Below, piece by piece: positions 8,716 to 17,077 of a DNA stretch of 64,000 bases. Made by a program: the position numbers and the translations under genes. How positions within the stretch are numbered: the first letter of the stretch is position 1; each line of letters opens with the position of its first letter. The notes beneath the pieces were generated by a model that did no database searches, was not told where the DNA came from, and saw only the letters and a list, made by a program, of their open reading frames with translations. Source of the stretch: JAPWJZ01 sp038247245 (GTDB taxonomy: Bacteria > Pseudomonadota > Alphaproteobacteria > Micavibrionales > UBA2020); NCBI GenBank assembly GCA_038247245.1, contig JBBRVE010000001.1, positions 32,217 through 96,216 of the forward strand, in the 5' to 3' direction.

Positions 8716-8797
8716 TTTTCAATAGGTTGATAATTCGTTTGCATTCCCTACAGGCGACACGCAAAATCGCAGCATATTCCGGGCAGGAGCATTAAAC

Positions 8798-9322
8798 GTG
8801 AGCGGCAAGCGCGGCAACAGGATTTTATTAAGGGCGATATTGTTCCTGCTGCTGGTATTGGCGGCAGGGAACGCCATCTATGTTTTTCGCTATGCGCCCG
8901 TGCAGCAGCAGGCGATGCAGGCCGAACAACAGCTGGCGAAGCCCGTGTTTCCTCCCTATGCCGAACCGGAAGAACATGCCGCCATCCAGCAGCCCTATGC
9001 GGCACCGGGTCGTGACTGGAAATATTACCCCCGTTCAACCTGGCACAGCGAGCTTGTTTCCAAACGGGAAGATGACGGCAGCTATTCCTTCAACGTGACC
9101 TCGACCGGAGGGCGCGCAGGCGACCGCACAATCAAATCGTTCGAAGCATGGATCCGCAAAGCGAACGAAACGTCGGAAAGCAAGATCGACCTGAAGCGCG
9201 ATGCCGAGGGCAAGATCGTGACCAAGATCAGCTTCCCGACCGCAGGCGAATGGATTATCCGCGTGCGCCTTGCCCGCGAATCCGAGACGCTGGAATTCAG
9301 CGAACGCGTGGATGTGAAATAA
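8798..9322 (+). CDS. Membrane-anchored periplasmic protein of unknown function
   Basis: A 174-residue protein starting at GTG 8798 behind a CAGGAG ribosome site. It has one N-terminal hydrophobic anchor (about residues 10-29), a Gln/Ala-rich linker, and a C-terminal part (90-174) that alternates polar and hydrophobic residues like a small beta-sandwich (SETLEFSERVDVK at the end). It could be an immunoglobulin-like or FixH-like fold, but no family motif is firm. It converges on the acetyltransferase that ends at 9324, with 1 nt between stops. Confidence 0.65.
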   Translation: MSGKRGNRILLRAILFLLLVLAAGNAIYVFRYAPVQQQAMQAEQQLAKPVFPPYAEPEEHAAIQQPYAAPGRDWKYYPRSTWHSELVSKREDDGSYSFNVTSTGGRAGDRTIKSFEAWIRKANETSESKIDLKRDAEGKIVTKISFPTAGEWIIRVRLARESETLEFSERVDVK

Positions 9323-9323
9323 C

Positions 9324-9830
9324 TTACGCCTTCAGCACAAGTTCATAAAAAATTTCGTCTTCGGTCACGCCGTCATGCCACAGATGCGGCGCGGCGCCTG
9401 TCTGCACAAAACCATGTTTCTGGTTGGCCTTTTTCGATGCGATATTCGATGCGCGGTGCGCCACGAGGATTTTTTCGGCGGTTTCATGCGCGCGCGCCCA
9501 ATCAATACGGGCGCGGTACATGCCTTCGGATACGCCCTTGCTGCGCCATGACGGTTCCAGCCATGAGCCCCACATTCTCGCAATCGTGGCATCATCCTTG
9601 TCGATCACGACGCCGGTCATCCCGATCACGGTGCCGTGATCGAACACGCCGAAGACGCCCATATCGCTGCGTTCGAGTGCCGCCCGCCATTCGGCGTCCG
9701 GGCGCGGTTCTTCACGGGCAAGGCTGGAGCCGAAAACTTTCGGGTCGGACTGCAAAGCCTTTAACCGCACGGCCCTGTACAGCGGCCATTCCTCAGGCAC
9801 GAACAGCCGTATGACAAGGCCTTGTTGCAT
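9324..9830 (-). CDS. GNAT-family N-acetyltransferase
   Basis: About 168 residues. It has IRLFVPEEWPLYRAVRLKAL at the N-terminus, then IGMTGVVI, MWGSWLEPSWRSKGVSEGM (an acetyl-CoA binding loop without the usual second Gly) and ASKKANQKHGFVQTG, the typical helix and last strand of GNAT enzymes. The ATG at 9830 overlaps the TGA of the upstream flavin reductase (TGATG); a longer open frame to 9944 lies inside that gene and is not the start. The arrangement implies translational coupling. Substrate unknown. Confidence 0.85.
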   Translation of the reverse strand: MQQGLVIRLFVPEEWPLYRAVRLKALQSDPKVFGSSLAREEPRPDAEWRAALERSDMGVFGVFDHGTVIGMTGVVIDKDDATIARMWGSWLEPSWRSKGVSEGMYRARIDWARAHETAEKILVAHRASNIASKKANQKHGFVQTGAAPHLWHDGVTEDEIFYELVLKA

Positions 9831-10936
9831 CAACCGGCCTTTTTCTGGCGCGGGCGCGCCAGCTGTTCGGCGCGGTAACCGCGTAAATATTGCACCGGCA
9901 CGTCCATTTCCGCCCCCAGCACATCGGCCGCATGCAGCGGCCAATACGGGTCGCGCAGCATGGCGCGGGCAAGGAACACCATATCGGCCTCGCCTGCCGC
10001 GATAATGTCATTCGCCTGGACAGGATCATTGATCATGCCCACGGCGGCGGTCGCGATACCGGCCTTTTCCTTGATCGCCCTGGCAAACGGCACCTGATAA
10101 TTGGGGCCGACGGGAATTTTCCCATCCGGTGTCAGCGCACCCGATGAGCAATCGATAAAATCAACGCCTTCTTTTTTCAACGCCGCCGACAGGCGCACGG
10201 TATCGTCAATCGCAACACCGCCCTCCTGCCAGTCGGAACAGGACAGGCGCACCGACAGCACCGTTTGCGGGCGTAGCGCGGCGCGCAATTCGCGTGCGAT
10301 TTCGCAGATCAGGCGGAACCGGTTTTCCTCGCTGCCGCCATATTCATCCGTGCGTCTGTTCGACAGGGGCGAATAGAATTCATGCAGCAAATAGCCATGC
10401 GCGCCGTGAATTTCGACAATCTGGAATCCCGCGCGCTCCGCGCGGAACGCGCCTGCGATAAAACCTTCCTTCAGGCGCTTGATGTCGTCCAACGTCATTT
10501 CATGCGGCGCTTCCATTTCCGGCGAAAACGCAATCGGCGACGGCGCGATGGTCGTCCAGCCGCCTTCGGGCTTTTTCAGCCGTTTGCCGCCTTCCCATGG
10601 TGCGCCCATGCTGGCCTTGCGCCCCGCATGTGCCAGCTGGATGCCGATTCCCGCGCCATGGCCGATCGCAAAAGCCGTGATGCGTTTCAGGTAATCCACA
10701 TGCGCGTCCTTCCAGATGCCATGACAAAGTGGCGTGATGCGGCCTTCGGGCGACACACCCGTTGCCTCCATGATAATCATCCCCGCCCCGCCCAGCGCGC
10801 GCGACCCCAGATGCACCAGATGCCAGTCATTCGCAAAACCGTCCTGCGACGAATACTGGCACATGGGCGACACGCCGATGCGGTTGCGGAGGGTCAGGCC
10901 GCGAAAGGTGATGGGGGTGAACAATGGAACAGACAT
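9830..10936 (-). CDS. Old yellow enzyme family NADH:flavin oxidoreductase (YqjM/NamA-like)
   Basis: A 368-residue FMN-dependent TIM-barrel ene-reductase. It has LFTPITFRGLTLRNRI and SPMCQYSS at the N-terminus (Cys in the position of the YqjM regulatory Cys), IQLAHAGRKAS near 100 (substrate-binding His and Arg), IVEIHGAHGYLLHEFYSP with NRRTDEYGGS near 175-200, and AVGMI near 300. These fit the YqjM branch, which reduces activated C=C bonds of electrophilic enones with NADPH. It is the first gene of a pair with the acetyltransferase; the upstream adenylate-kinase-like gene lies 16 nt away. Confidence 0.92.
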   Translation of the reverse strand: MSVPLFTPITFRGLTLRNRIGVSPMCQYSSQDGFANDWHLVHLGSRALGGAGMIIMEATGVSPEGRITPLCHGIWKDAHVDYLKRITAFAIGHGAGIGIQLAHAGRKASMGAPWEGGKRLKKPEGGWTTIAPSPIAFSPEMEAPHEMTLDDIKRLKEGFIAGAFRAERAGFQIVEIHGAHGYLLHEFYSPLSNRRTDEYGGSEENRFRLICEIARELRAALRPQTVLSVRLSCSDWQEGGVAIDDTVRLSAALKKEGVDFIDCSSGALTPDGKIPVGPNYQVPFARAIKEKAGIATAAVGMINDPVQANDIIAAGEADMVFLARAMLRDPYWPLHAADVLGAEMDVPVQYLRGYRAEQLARPRQKKAG

Positions 10937-10952
10937 TTAAAACTCTTATTGT

Positions 10953-11477
10953 TTACGGTTTCAGGTTTTGCAGAAAGGCATCGGCCTCGGCATGGCTGCG
11001 CAGACGGATATAGGTGACGGCGCCGACCTTTCCAGCCCCGAAAATCCCGCCATATTCTTTTTTGCGCTTCTGATAGGTTTTGAGCAGCCAGACCATAATG
11101 CTGTCACTGGAAAAAAGCTTGCCCCATGTTTCGGTATTGCCGTTGCAGATCAGCAATTTGTCGCGTGCGCGGCGGATGGAGCGCGACAGCAGCTGGCGAA
11201 ACACCGTGAAAAACGGCAGGTCGATCCAGATAAAGGTATCGGCATACGGCCAGACCATATCGCGGGTTTTAGAATAATTGCCTATGATGACCCATTGCGC
11301 CGCTTGGGCTTTTTCCAGTACGCGGGCACGGAAATCATCCACATCCCGCGTCTGCCAGTTCGGCAGCCAGTGCAGTTCATCAAGGTCAACGGCCTCGCAG
11401 CCAAGTCTGGCCGCGAGCTTTTTTCCGAAAGTTGTCTTGCCGGAACCGGTGCATCCGAGGATAACGATACGCTGCAT
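10953..11477 (-). CDS. P-loop NTPase related to adenylate kinase (topology-modulation/FlaR-like)
   Basis: A 174-residue protein with a Walker A motif GCTGSGKTT at residues 8-16, then VDLDELHWLPNW near 35-45, WVIIGNYSKTRDMVWPYADTFIWIDLP near 65-90 (Walker B like strand) and a run of basic residues in the lid region (SRSIRRARDK). This matches small DNA topology-modulation/FlaR-type NTPases, whose substrate is poorly known. It may form a unit with the downstream flavin reductase and acetyltransferase on the same strand. Confidence 0.85.
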   Translation of the reverse strand: MQRIVILGCTGSGKTTFGKKLAARLGCEAVDLDELHWLPNWQTRDVDDFRARVLEKAQAAQWVIIGNYSKTRDMVWPYADTFIWIDLPFFTVFRQLLSRSIRRARDKLLICNGNTETWGKLFSSDSIMVWLLKTYQKRKKEYGGIFGAGKVGAVTYIRLRSHAEADAFLQNLKP

Positions 11478-11558
11478 GAAACACCTATAAACAGGCAGCC
11501 AGTATAGCCTTTCTAAAGCCCGATAAAAGCCCTAACATGGCGGCCAAAGGATGAAAAA

Positions 11559-12746
11559 ATGTCCCGCACAGTCATGCCCAAAGGCGTTTACGCGCTCGGT
11601 TTCATCAGCATGTTCATGGATATCTCGTCGGAGATGATCCACAGCCTGCTGCCGCTGTTCCTGACAAGGGTGTTGGGCGCATCCGCACTGTCTGTTGGCA
11701 TACTGGAGGGCATTGCGGAAGCGACCGCCTCGATTGCCAAAATTTTCTCCGGGGCGATCAGCGACTGGATGGGCAGGCGTAAACCGCTGCTGTTGCTCGG
11801 CTACGGCCTTGCGACGTTGACGAAGCCCCTCTTCCCGCTGGCCGACAGTTTCACAACCGTATTGACCGCCCGCTTCCTTGACCGCATCGGCAAGGGCATT
11901 CGCGGCGCGCCGCGGGATGCGTTCCTCGCCGATATCACGCCGGAGCCGATGCGCGGAGCGGCCTATGGCCTGCGGCAATCGATGGATACGCTGGGCGCAT
12001 TCCTGGGCCCGCTGTTTGCCATGGGCTTGATGATCTGGACATTCAATGATTACCGCACCGTGTTCTGGGTTGCGGTGATCCCCGCCTTGATCGTGCTGCT
12101 GATCATCGTGTTCGCCATCAAGGAGCCCGCGCGCGCAAAAGCAACGGAGAAAAAACCGTTCCCGTTACAGACAAGCCAGCTGAAACTGCTGTCTCCCGTC
12201 TTCTGGATCGTGACGCTGGTCGCGTCACTTTTGACACTGGCCCGGTTTTCGGAGGCGTTCCTGATCATGCGCGGCGATAATATCGGGCTGGGCGTTGCGT
12301 TTGCGCCCGCCATCCTGATTGCGATGAATGCTGTGTATTCTCTGTCGGCATGGCTGGTCGGCGTGCTGTCGGATAAAATCGGCAGGCAGGGATTGCTGCT
12401 GGCGGGCATTGCGACGCTCATCCTGGCGGATATCGTGCTGGCGTCGGCAAATACGCCGGTGCTGGTGTTTATCGGCGCGGGTTTGTGGGGGCTGCATATG
12501 GGGCTGACGCAGGGCATCATCACCGCCTATGTGGCCGATAGCGTGCCCGCCCACTTGCGCGGCACGGGCTTCGGCGTTTACAATTTCGTGACCGGCATCG
12601 TGCTGTTGGCGGCGAGCGTGATTGCGGGATACCTGTGGAGCGCCCACGGCCCTGTTATCACCTTCGCGGCGGGCGCGGTGTTTTCGGCGCTGTCATTGCT
12701 CGGCTTCCTTGCGCTGCGACCCTACCTCGGAAAGAAACACGCATGA
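11559..12746 (+). CDS. MFS transporter
   Basis: A 395-residue protein with about 12 hydrophobic segments and the major facilitator loop motif SDWMGRRKPLLLLGY after TM2, with a related SDKIGRQGLLLAG in the second half. RFLDRIGKGIRGAPRDAFLAD near 105-125 is typical of a subgroup of proteobacterial MFS carriers of unknown substrate. An AGGAT sequence precedes ATG 11559. The TGA overlaps the ATG of the next gene (ATGA). Confidence 0.9.
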   Translation: MSRTVMPKGVYALGFISMFMDISSEMIHSLLPLFLTRVLGASALSVGILEGIAEATASIAKIFSGAISDWMGRRKPLLLLGYGLATLTKPLFPLADSFTTVLTARFLDRIGKGIRGAPRDAFLADITPEPMRGAAYGLRQSMDTLGAFLGPLFAMGLMIWTFNDYRTVFWVAVIPALIVLLIIVFAIKEPARAKATEKKPFPLQTSQLKLLSPVFWIVTLVASLLTLARFSEAFLIMRGDNIGLGVAFAPAILIAMNAVYSLSAWLVGVLSDKIGRQGLLLAGIATLILADIVLASANTPVLVFIGAGLWGLHMGLTQGIITAYVADSVPAHLRGTGFGVYNFVTGIVLLAASVIAGYLWSAHGPVITFAAGAVFSALSLLGFLALRPYLGKKHA

Positions 12747-13225
12747 ACGAACAGACATTACAGGCATGGGAACTGGCAAGCTATGTGGTCACCTGCATCG
12801 GCCTGCCCTATGCCATCGTCATGCTGATGTATGATAACTGGAAGGAACGCCAGCAAGAGGACGAGGAGCTGTACCAGAAACTGGCGGAGGAATACGCCAA
12901 GTTCAACAACCTGCTGATCAAAAACGCCGACCTGCAACTGGTTACCGGCCATATTCCCGATGAAAATCTTTCTGCGGAACAAAAAGAACGTAAATCGATC
13001 ATTTTCGACATGCTGGTCGCACTGTTCGAGCGCGCCTATATTCTTGTTTACGAAGACAACATGGACCGCCAGACGAAACGCCTGTGGGCGACATGGGAAG
13101 ATTACATTCAGGCCTGGTGCAAGCGCGACGATTTCCGTGCCGCACTGCCGGGGCTGCTGGTCGGCGAAGATCCCGGATTTTCCGCCTACATACAGAAGGC
13201 CGCTAAAATAACCAAAGACAAATAA
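12743..13225 (+). CDS. Membrane-anchored helical protein, unknown function
   Basis: A 160-residue protein starting at the ATG overlapping the MFS stop. The frame is open further upstream, but that part is inside the MFS gene. One transmembrane segment lies at about residues 10-27. A cytoplasmic helical domain of about 125 residues follows, with many Glu/Gln/Lys, resembling proteins that sense or scaffold at the membrane. No motif gives a function. Translational coupling makes a role with the MFS carrier plausible. Confidence 0.75.
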   Translation: MNEQTLQAWELASYVVTCIGLPYAIVMLMYDNWKERQQEDEELYQKLAEEYAKFNNLLIKNADLQLVTGHIPDENLSAEQKERKSIIFDMLVALFERAYILVYEDNMDRQTKRLWATWEDYIQAWCKRDDFRAALPGLLVGEDPGFSAYIQKAAKITKDK

Positions 13226-13245
13226 ACAACCAAACGGAGTGTAAG

Positions 13246-13662
13246 ATGCCTGTACTTTATACTGCTAAAGCAAATGTCACCGGTGGCCGCGACGGCGCGG
13301 GTGAAACCGACGACAAAAAACTGTCCGTCACCCTGTCGCGCCCGGGCGGCGCGGGCAGCGGCACCAACCCCGAACAATTATTCGCGGTCGGCTATGCCGC
13401 CTGCTTTGGCGGCGCAATCGGTTTCGTGGCGGGCCAGAAAAAACTGGAAACCGGCGCGATCAACATCCAGTCGGAAGTGACGCTGAACCAGGACGACAAG
13501 GGTTTTTCGATCGGCGTGACGCTGAACGTGCTGCTGCCGTCGCTGGATAAAGCCGAGGCCGCCGCACTGGTCGCCGAAGCCGACAAGGTCTGCCCCTATT
13601 CCAAGGCGCTGCGCGGCAACGTGTCCGTGACCCTGAAGGCAAATGGCGAAGCGCTCAGCTAA
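13246..13662 (+). CDS. ohr: Organic hydroperoxide resistance protein (Ohr)
   Basis: A 138-residue thiol peroxidase of the OsmC/Ohr family. It has the GGRDG motif with the catalytic Arg near residue 15, NPEQLFAVGYAACFGGAI with peroxidatic Cys53, and VCPYSKAL with resolving Cys116. Ohr reduces organic and fatty-acid peroxides and is recycled through lipoyl proteins. An OhrR-type MarR repressor often sits nearby, but none is visible here. It converges on the racemase-like gene, with an 8-nt overlap of the 3' ends. Confidence 0.92.
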   Translation: MPVLYTAKANVTGGRDGAGETDDKKLSVTLSRPGGAGSGTNPEQLFAVGYAACFGGAIGFVAGQKKLETGAINIQSEVTLNQDDKGFSIGVTLNVLLPSLDKAEAAALVAEADKVCPYSKALRGNVSVTLKANGEALS

Positions 13663-14362
13663 GCTTTGCAATTTCCTGCGCGGTGTAATCCGCAAGGATA
13701 TCAAAATAACTGAGAATGGTGACGCCGGGCACAAGTCCGGCGTTGCCATGTCTGGCCTTCGGCGCATCGGCGCGGGCGAACAGGATTTGCGTGATGCCCA
13801 TGGCTTTCCAGTCTTCCACAATTTCGTGCATCACAGCCTCGACGGGCGCGGAATTTCCGGCGTGTTTTAATTCTTCCTCTGCCGCCAATAATTTTGCGGC
13901 CTGCGCGTCATCCGGCGTCACGGCCTTGCTGCCGAACAATTCCACAATGCGCTGCCTGGCGGGGCGCATATGGATGACGCCCAGCCGCACCGTATCCTTG
14001 TACTGCGCCACCAGCGCGTCCGACAGGCGCAAAATCTTGCGCCCGATGGCCTTTTCAACGCCGTCATGAAAACCGATCATCGACATGCAGGGCATGACCA
14101 GCAATTGCGCATCACCCGCACCCACGGCCAAGCCATCGCCCGCAACCGCCGCGAACAGTTCCTGTTTCTTCGCTTCGTCCTGCAACGCCTCGCCGCGCAA
14201 GGGGCGGCCCGGCTCCGATACCGCCCGCGCGTTCGGGTAAGGTGCTGCCGATTGTAATGTGTACATCATGCCCTTCGCCGCATCCGCCAGCCGCGCCGCG
14301 AATTCGTCATAGCTGTCGGGGTTCAGCGCGCCGAAGGCCGCGATTTTAACGTCATGCGTCAT
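13655..14362 (-). CDS. Asp/Glu/hydantoin racemase superfamily protein with one catalytic Cys
   Basis: A 235-residue protein with the superfamily arrangement. Its first catalytic Cys is at residue 92 in LLVMPCMSM, and an SAPVEAVMHEIVEDW helix leads to the second half. At the second active-site position (about residues 194-200) the sequence is ILFARADAPKAR where two-Cys racemases have a Gly-Cys-Thr motif. The second Cys is therefore absent. A single Cys suggests a decarboxylase, isomerase or inactive relative instead of a two-base racemase. Substrate unknown. Confidence 0.75.
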   Translation of the reverse strand: MTHDVKIAAFGALNPDSYDEFAARLADAAKGMMYTLQSAAPYPNARAVSEPGRPLRGEALQDEAKKQELFAAVAGDGLAVGAGDAQLLVMPCMSMIGFHDGVEKAIGRKILRLSDALVAQYKDTVRLGVIHMRPARQRIVELFGSKAVTPDDAQAAKLLAAEEELKHAGNSAPVEAVMHEIVEDWKAMGITQILFARADAPKARHGNAGLVPGVTILSYFDILADYTAQEIAKLS

Positions 14363-14418
14363 GCTTTTTCCTTTAAGGCAGATATCCAGTGGTGGCGCGG
14401 GTAATCGCGCGCAATCGC

Positions 14419-14916
14419 TTAGCGCAGCCAGAGCCTGTCGCTGTTATCCAGCAGGGGTAGCAGCGATTCAAAATCCTGTTCATCCTTGGCGCGCGGGTTT
14501 TTTGATTTATACAGCAGCGGCACGACGGTGGGCAATGCCTCGCCGCGCAGGAAGCGCGCGTATTCCAGCTTCACATGCGCGTTGCGGCGGTACAGCCAGT
14601 CGCCGCCGTCGAATTCGTTCAGCAAGACCTCCAGCGTAAAGCCATCGGTGAAACAGGCGTATAATTCATGAATGGGCAGCAGCAGCGTATCGAAGCCCCA
14701 GCGGAACAGCTGGCCGCCATGCGCGTATTCGATACGATCGAGCTTCGGCAGGTTGTGCAAGCCCGCCTGTTCGCGCCGGTCGATGGCGATTTCGATATCC
14801 TTGTGCGGTCGTGATTGAAAACCAAGGCGCAGGTCCACCGCCCAGCCGCCCGCGATCCAGTAATCGCCGGGAAAATCCGTCAGACGTTGCCGCACTTCAT
14901 CCACTTCTGGAAACAT
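14419..14916 (-). CDS. Nucleotidyltransferase-fold protein (aminoglycoside nucleotidyltransferase-like)
   Basis: About 165 residues from ATG 14916, which follows an AAGGGAA ribosome site; the open frame to 15000 is not needed. WIAGGWAVDLRLG followed by RPHKDIEIAIDRR gives the GGxxxD...DIEI pattern of the polymerase-beta superfamily, as in aminoglycoside 2''-nucleotidyltransferase relatives. A central YRRNAHVKLEYARFLRGEALPTVVPLLYKSKNPRAKDEQDF segment is typical of this subgroup. Resistance activity is not implied; many relatives are uncharacterised. Confidence 0.75.
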   Translation of the reverse strand: MFPEVDEVRQRLTDFPGDYWIAGGWAVDLRLGFQSRPHKDIEIAIDRREQAGLHNLPKLDRIEYAHGGQLFRWGFDTLLLPIHELYACFTDGFTLEVLLNEFDGGDWLYRRNAHVKLEYARFLRGEALPTVVPLLYKSKNPRAKDEQDFESLLPLLDNSDRLWLR

Positions 14917-15007
14917 GCCCGAAATTCCCTTCCGCCATGACCTTAACACATGCCGCGTGCTCGGATAAGATGGACGGGCATTTAACCGCCTGAAAGGCAT
15001 TTTTCAC

Positions 15008-15790
15008 ATGTTCAAATCCCTCGCTTTAGTCGCCGCGCTATTCCTTATGTCGCCGTCCCTGTCCCATGCCGCCGCGCCCGCGCCGGAAGGCATCATCGGC
15101 ACGATCCTCGAGGTCGAAGGCGCTGGCACCGTGACGCCGGTCGGCAAGCCCGCTGTTGCCGCCGCCGTCAAAACGCGCGTGCATATGAACGATGTGATCT
15201 CGACGGGGCCGAAGGGACGCATCTTCATCCTCTTCATCGACAACACGCAATTCACGCTGTCGGAAAATTCGAAACTGAAGGTCGACAAGTATGTGTTCGA
15301 CCCGCAAAACCCCGCCGTGAACAAGGGCACGTTCAACGTCATGCAGGGCGCATTCAAGTACACCAGCGGCGCGCTGGCGAAGAAAAAAGACCCTGAAGTG
15401 TCGATCAACACGCCCTACGGCAATATTGGCGTGCGTGGCACGGTCGTCCTGGGCGGCCGGGTGAAGGACGCCTATGGCGTGCATGTGCAGGAAGGCCGCG
15501 TGCAGGTGCGCAATGATGCGGGCGCGGTGCTGGTCGACAAAGGCAACGGCACGATGATCAAGAGCCGCGCGGAAAAACCCACCAATCAGGCACCCTTCCC
15601 GCCCGAGCTGCTGAACGTTTTGCAAACCGGCGTCTCCCTGATCGCAGGCGATAAGTTGATGAAAAATATGCCCGGTTTCATGAGCGATAACCTGCAACTG
15701 CAGGACCAGTTCAAAATCTTCCAGCAACTGAACAACCCTGTGCCGAAACTGAAGGGACCGGGCGACCTGCTCAAGAAATTCCCCTTCTAA
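15008..15790 (+). CDS. Secreted FecR-domain protein
   Basis: A 260-residue protein with a signal peptide (about residues 1-22, cut after SHAAA). The FecR domain follows: VAAAVKTRVHMNDVISTGPKGRIFILFIDNTQFTLSENSKLKVDKYVF, then STPYGNIGVRGT-like INTPYGNIGVRGTVV. Unlike classical FecR anti-sigma proteins there is no transmembrane anchor and no ECF sigma gene nearby, so it is more like periplasmic FecR-domain proteins of unknown role. A strong bidirectional terminator follows 26 nt after the stop. Confidence 0.85.
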   Translation: MFKSLALVAALFLMSPSLSHAAAPAPEGIIGTILEVEGAGTVTPVGKPAVAAAVKTRVHMNDVISTGPKGRIFILFIDNTQFTLSENSKLKVDKYVFDPQNPAVNKGTFNVMQGAFKYTSGALAKKKDPEVSINTPYGNIGVRGTVVLGGRVKDAYGVHVQEGRVQVRNDAGAVLVDKGNGTMIKSRAEKPTNQAPFPPELLNVLQTGVSLIAGDKLMKNMPGFMSDNLQLQDQFKIFQQLNNPVPKLKGPGDLLKKFPF

Positions 15791-15816
15791 GGGAAACTTG
15801 CGACACTCAAAGAAAA

Positions 15817-15843
15817 GGCCTGGGATCGCTCCCAGGCCTTTTT
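15817..15843. terminator. Bidirectional rho-independent terminator
   Basis: A 9-bp perfect stem (GGCCTGGGA / TCCCAGGCC) around a TCGC loop, followed by five Ts and preceded by four As. It sits between the convergent FecR-domain gene (ends 15790) and the lower-strand gene ending at 15863, so it can serve both. Confidence 0.93.
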
Positions 15844-15862
15844 CTTTATGCGGATTGTTTGT

Positions 15863-16978
15863 TTACGACCAGCTTTCGTAGCGCACGGAACGGGGCTTCG
15901 GCTTCAGCAATTCCTTCAATTCATCGCTCTGCGTGAAATCGGGATATTTGGCGATGATGCGTTGCGCATGATCGACGGTGGCGTCATTCGGGCGCACCAG
16001 CGTCAGGCGTTTCAGGCGCACGTCTTCGTCATAGGCGCGCGTACTGACGATTTCTTCGCCGTCGCTGGCGATCTGTGTGATGCCGATGTCGAAGGCATCC
16101 AGCAACCCGCCCACGAAAAGCGATTTTGCCTCATAACGGCTGGATTCCTTCACCAGTTTGCGGTCGAGCGTATCTTCCACAAAAATCACGTTGTATTCGG
16201 TCTTGGCGCCGCCCGCCACGATCTTCCAGCTTTCCAGCGCGCGCGTGCGCTTGGCGATGTCGAAGTTTTTCTCGACATGGCTTTTCGGTTCCGGGAAGGC
16301 TTCCTTGCTGATGCTGAAACCGTAACCGTCGCTGTGGCGGAATTCCTGCTCCTGCACGGCGAGCCCGGCGGCGTTGAACACTTCTTTAAGATAGGCGCGG
16401 TTTTTTTTGAGCGATCCTTGCGAGCGCATGAAGATATCGACGTCGCGCACCGGACGCTGGTTGAACGTGTCACGCAGGGCGCCGCCCGCAATCACGGCCT
16501 CGGTCGAACCGGCGGCATGGAACGTCGTCAGCACCTTGCGCCATTCCTGCGGAATTTGTTCGATGCGTTTGTCAATGAAGCGGCCTTCGACAAAGGCCTG
16601 ACCCGCAACGGGATCATTCGCGGGCGCGGGCGTGGTCGAGGGTGCGACCTCTTCCCAAGGCTGGCCGTTGCTGCGTAATCCTGCCTGCCGCAGCAGCTGC
16701 ACATAGCGCAGATATTTATCGGACATGGCCGCGCGCAACGCCGCCATGTCTTCCGCGTCGGGATGCGCGCCCCATGTGGCCAGCAGGCGGATCATCGGCG
16801 CGTCTTCGCGCATCAGCGCGAGGCGCATATGTTTCCATTCGGGCGGATCCTGACGGTTCTGCCAGAACGCCTTGTCGAAAAACTCCCGTGCCTCCGCAAT
16901 ATCGCCCTTCGCCACGATTTCGGAAAGCGCGTCATCGAAACGGCCGGGTTTCGGCCAGGGCTTGGAGGGTTCAACCAT
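15863..16978 (-). CDS. Protein with nucleotidyltransferase motif and helical-repeat-like N-terminus
   Basis: A 371-residue protein. Residues 1-110 look like helical, ankyrin-like repeats (alternating ALM..DAPMIRLLATWGAHPDA units). Residues about 150-300 carry AVIAGGALRD followed by RPVRDVDIFM, the Gly-Gly...Asp-x-Asp core of the polymerase-beta nucleotidyltransferase fold. A later NVIFVED strand could supply the third acidic residue. Relatives of this nucleotidyltransferase core occur in phage genomes, but no other phage genes are adjacent. It could modify a nucleic acid or small molecule; no substrate can be assigned. Confidence 0.65.
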   Translation of the reverse strand: MVEPSKPWPKPGRFDDALSEIVAKGDIAEAREFFDKAFWQNRQDPPEWKHMRLALMREDAPMIRLLATWGAHPDAEDMAALRAAMSDKYLRYVQLLRQAGLRSNGQPWEEVAPSTTPAPANDPVAGQAFVEGRFIDKRIEQIPQEWRKVLTTFHAAGSTEAVIAGGALRDTFNQRPVRDVDIFMRSQGSLKKNRAYLKEVFNAAGLAVQEQEFRHSDGYGFSISKEAFPEPKSHVEKNFDIAKRTRALESWKIVAGGAKTEYNVIFVEDTLDRKLVKESSRYEAKSLFVGGLLDAFDIGITQIASDGEEIVSTRAYDEDVRLKRLTLVRPNDATVDHAQRIIAKYPDFTQSDELKELLKPKPRSVRYESWS

Positions 16979-17077
16979 GTGCTCAGGAAACCTTATAATC
17001 TGGGATGATGGACTGCCCTAAAGTAAGGCACTCCAGCGCATTATGTCAATATGTTTTTACTATTTTAAATCAGTGAC

